From positions 310,001 to 374,000 of the forward strand of contig NW_002476355.1 in the NCBI RefSeq assembly GCF_000189635.1: a stretch of DNA of 64,000 bases, given 5' to 3'. Below the pieces are notes generated by a model. The model did not search any database. It saw only the letters and a program-made list of their open reading frames with translations, and was not told the origin of the DNA. A program made the position numbers and the translations under genes. This DNA comes from Tetrahymena thermophila SB210. Its lineage: Eukaryota > Ciliophora > Oligohymenophorea > Hymenostomatida > Tetrahymenidae. This document shows, piece after piece, positions 61,902 to 64,000 of this stretch (its first letter is position 1; each line of letters begins with the position of its first letter).

Positions 61902-63111
61902 TCATTTCTTTTTCTTTTTGCCTTTCTTTCTCTTTTTCTTTCCACCACCAGCATCTTTCCATTCTTGATACTCTATTTGGATGAGCTTAATAGCATTATC
62001 TAATCTAATTTGATCGAGTTCTTCTTGCTATTTGCGATCTGCCTCTTCTAATTCCTACCTCTCTCTTCTATCTTTTTCCTCTTGCTCTTTTTGATCTCTT
62101 TCTCTTAATTCCCTGAGTTCTTCTTATTTTTTTTCTTTCTCTACAGTGAGTCTATCAATTTCTTCTTGTAATTGTTCTCTGCAAGTTTCAACTTTTTTAG
62201 CCCATTCATCACTCTTTTACTTGATTTAATCTTCTTTTTCAATCAAAAAGTTTCTTAATTACTCATGCACCATATTTTCAGTGTCTGTTTTCTATTTAAG
62301 ATTATTTATCTTCTCCTTTAATTGCTTTTATTCAAATTCATACATGCGTTATTAAGTTCCTTCTTCGGCTCTAGCCTCCTTTTCTTTATATTAATTTTTT
62401 AATTAAGCACGAGCCTTTTTATACAGCAGTCTTTCCTTCAAATTTTATATTTTTAAATTAGTGTCTTTCTATTCATTATCATATTCTTTGTTTTCTTGAT
62501 TACGGTCAAACTATAGTTTTTTTATCTCTTGGTAAAGCTCTTTCTCTCTAAAAATTAGCTTACGTAACCTATCTTGATCTTCTAATTCCAAAGTGGTCAT
62601 GCTTTAGAACTTAGTCAAAGAATTATTTTAAACCATTTAAATTAATTATTCAATAACTGCCATAAATTATATTCTATCTTTCTTAACTTTTAATGCATCA
62701 CTTTCTAAATCAGGATTTTCTTTAAACAGTCTACACAATTTTTTTGTACTTTCCTTTAAATTTTGAGCAACATCTACGATCTTTGCTATTAAATATTATT
62801 AAGACATGATCAATATAAAAAAAAGTTTCATTATTTAAAATGAATTTGTAAAAAATAAATATAAATTATTTATTACTTTGAGTTTCAATGAGGTTCTTTT
62901 TATTTTAAATGCCAGTTAATGAAGTACGAAGCTAAACTAAATCGGCGTATTAATTTTCTAAATTTTTCTGCTTTTTCAACAACTTGGATATTTCATAACC
63001 TGCTAATTCTGAAGATAGATCATCTTATCTGTTGATAGTATCTAGAAAAGTTAATCTCTCTGTAGCGTCTCTAAGAATAATTGTTAATTTATGAGCATCA
63101 ATCTGATTCAT
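61902..63111 (-). CDS. DRC9: DRC9 / IQCG, nexin-dynein regulatory complex subunit
   Basis: Two exons, 62877-63111 and 61902-62785, give 372 aa. DRC9 pairs with DRC10 in the nexin-dynein regulatory complex that coordinates axonemal dyneins in cilia. The N-terminus has RDATERLTFLDTINRQDDLS. ALKVKKDRIQFMAVIEQLIQ and LTKFQSMTTLELEDQDRL follow, then a long coiled coil with ENMVHEQLRNFLIEKEDQ and QKSDEWAKKVETCREQLQ, which matches the DRC9 core. The tail IKLIQIEYQEWKDAGGGKKK ends in a Lys-rich stretch as in other DRC9 proteins, but the usual IQ motif (IQxxxRGxxxR) is not recognisable. The order and spacing make DRC9 more likely than DRC10. Confidence 0.82.
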
Positions 63112-64000
63112 ATTTACAAGCAGATAGAATCACTGATTGATTGATTGAATGAATGGCTATATTCCTCTTTGTTATAGGGTTCCTAAATCTTGTACTTAAA
63201 TTTTAGATATTACTTAAGTTGAAGACTATTTATTTACCTAATAATTTGCCTTAAACTGATATTTTATTTATTTGTTATATAAATTTGAAATATAACTCTA
63301 AATTTTCTTTATATCAATTATCAAAAGATTTAGCTCAAGCAGTTTCTTTTATAATCAATTAATAGATTATCAAAACAAACAAACAAATACAATTTTTAAT
63401 TTAAAATAAATAATTATTTTTTCTATTGAAATAATATTATGAATTAAATAAAATCAATTAAATTCATTTTTTATTCAAAAGATAATTCATTTTTATATAA
63501 TAAAATTTATAATAATAGATCATCATATAAAAAAGGTATTTCAAATCAAGATAAGCAATATTTCTTTAAATAATTCATTGAAATGTAAAATACAAAAATA
63601 GATATATATCTTACCACTAAATATAAATAAATAATTTGTTTTTTTCTTTCCCATTTATTAAAATGTTTTGTAAATAATAATGTAAAGATTAAAAAAGTAA
63701 ACTAAAAATGTGTCAATGGATAGTAAGTTGATCATAACTAAATAATATATATGTTCAAGGACTGTGATATTAGAATAAATTGAATACCAACTAAAATAAC
63801 ATTTACACCACAATGAAAATTAAATTATTGTATTATTTAATTAACTAAGGCCTTCTCTTCCTAATTTTTTGTCTCCTTTTAAAAATTTTTGAAGCCTAAA
63901 AGTACCTTATTTATTAAAAAATAGGTCTTTATTTAAGATTTTAAGAAATTGCTTTGCTATTTTCTATTAATAAATCTTATAAAAAAAAGGAAATTAATTC
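63112..64000. other. Intergenic; possible 3' end of an off-window gene near the right edge
   Basis: Mostly AT-rich. At about 63840-63990 the minus strand reads KILNKDLFFNKQGTFRLQKF and KGDKKLGREGLSQ, which could be the end of a gene entering from the right. The frame then runs on into non-protein-like sequence without a clear stop, so no CDS is called. Confidence 0.3.

Noticed and set aside
61771-61962. Minus-strand frame MERCWWWKEKEKER
   Set aside because: It is out of frame with the DRC9 C-terminus, whose correct frame gives the family's Lys-rich end and TGA at 61902.

Overview
The window is nuclear DNA from a ciliate, most likely a Tetrahymena-like oligohymenophorean. Three things point there. 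The DNA is extremely AT-rich. Every convincing reading frame uses TAA and TAG as sense codons (glutamine, at positions where homologues tolerate it) and ends only at TGA. The genes are interrupted by short AT-rich GT-AG introns. Standard-code translation therefore cuts real genes into fragments; everything below was read with TAA/TAG = Gln. Gene density and intact exon structures fit a macronuclear locus, but a decayed Tc1/mariner transposase and MITE-like insertions are present.

Region 0.8-27 kb is dominated by three paralogous leucine-rich-repeat (LRR) genes, two in tandem on + (860-6068 and 6584-11961) and one on - (21702-26792). Each has a 39-nt first exon, a 50-nt second exon, 13 or 14 exons of exactly 90 nt that each encode one 30-residue RNI-like LRR, and a short terminal exon. 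All 41 repeat exons are the same length and phase, and the introns between them are also alike. Between and beside them lie a single-exon LRR gene (12629-13855), a small membrane protein (14954-15403), a SPO11 homologue (16202-17673), and four secreted two-domain Kazal-type inhibitor genes (18917, 20713, 29951, 32890). A Gln-rich gene of unknown function (27440-29252) and a broken Tc1-like transposase (31034-31851) interrupt the Kazal cluster.

Region 34-64 kb is mainly housekeeping and cytoskeletal: a Sec6/EXOC3-like exocyst protein with three PH domains (34024-38618, -), a SAPS/PP6-regulatory-subunit homologue (41217-44806, -), a SART1/Snu66 tri-snRNP protein (46577-48373, +), a small membrane protein (50009-50337, -), ALG14 of N-glycan assembly (50891-51834, -), a four-pass tetraspanin-like protein (54930-55947, +), an LRR-like orphan (56980-58857, +), an Asn/Gln-rich orphan (59156-60682, -) and a DRC9/IQCG ciliary dynein-regulatory-complex subunit (61902-63111, -). 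A 130-bp perfect palindrome at 52474-52603, flanked by a 6-bp direct repeat, sits in one copy of a tandem duplication whose other copy preserves the empty site.

The genes do not form one pathway. The most unusual content is the LRR exon-cassette family. It resembles a modular receptor or scaffold that can gain and lose whole repeats without breaking frame; that role is inference. No tRNA, rRNA or CRISPR was recognised. All assignments were made by reading the sequence, without database searches.
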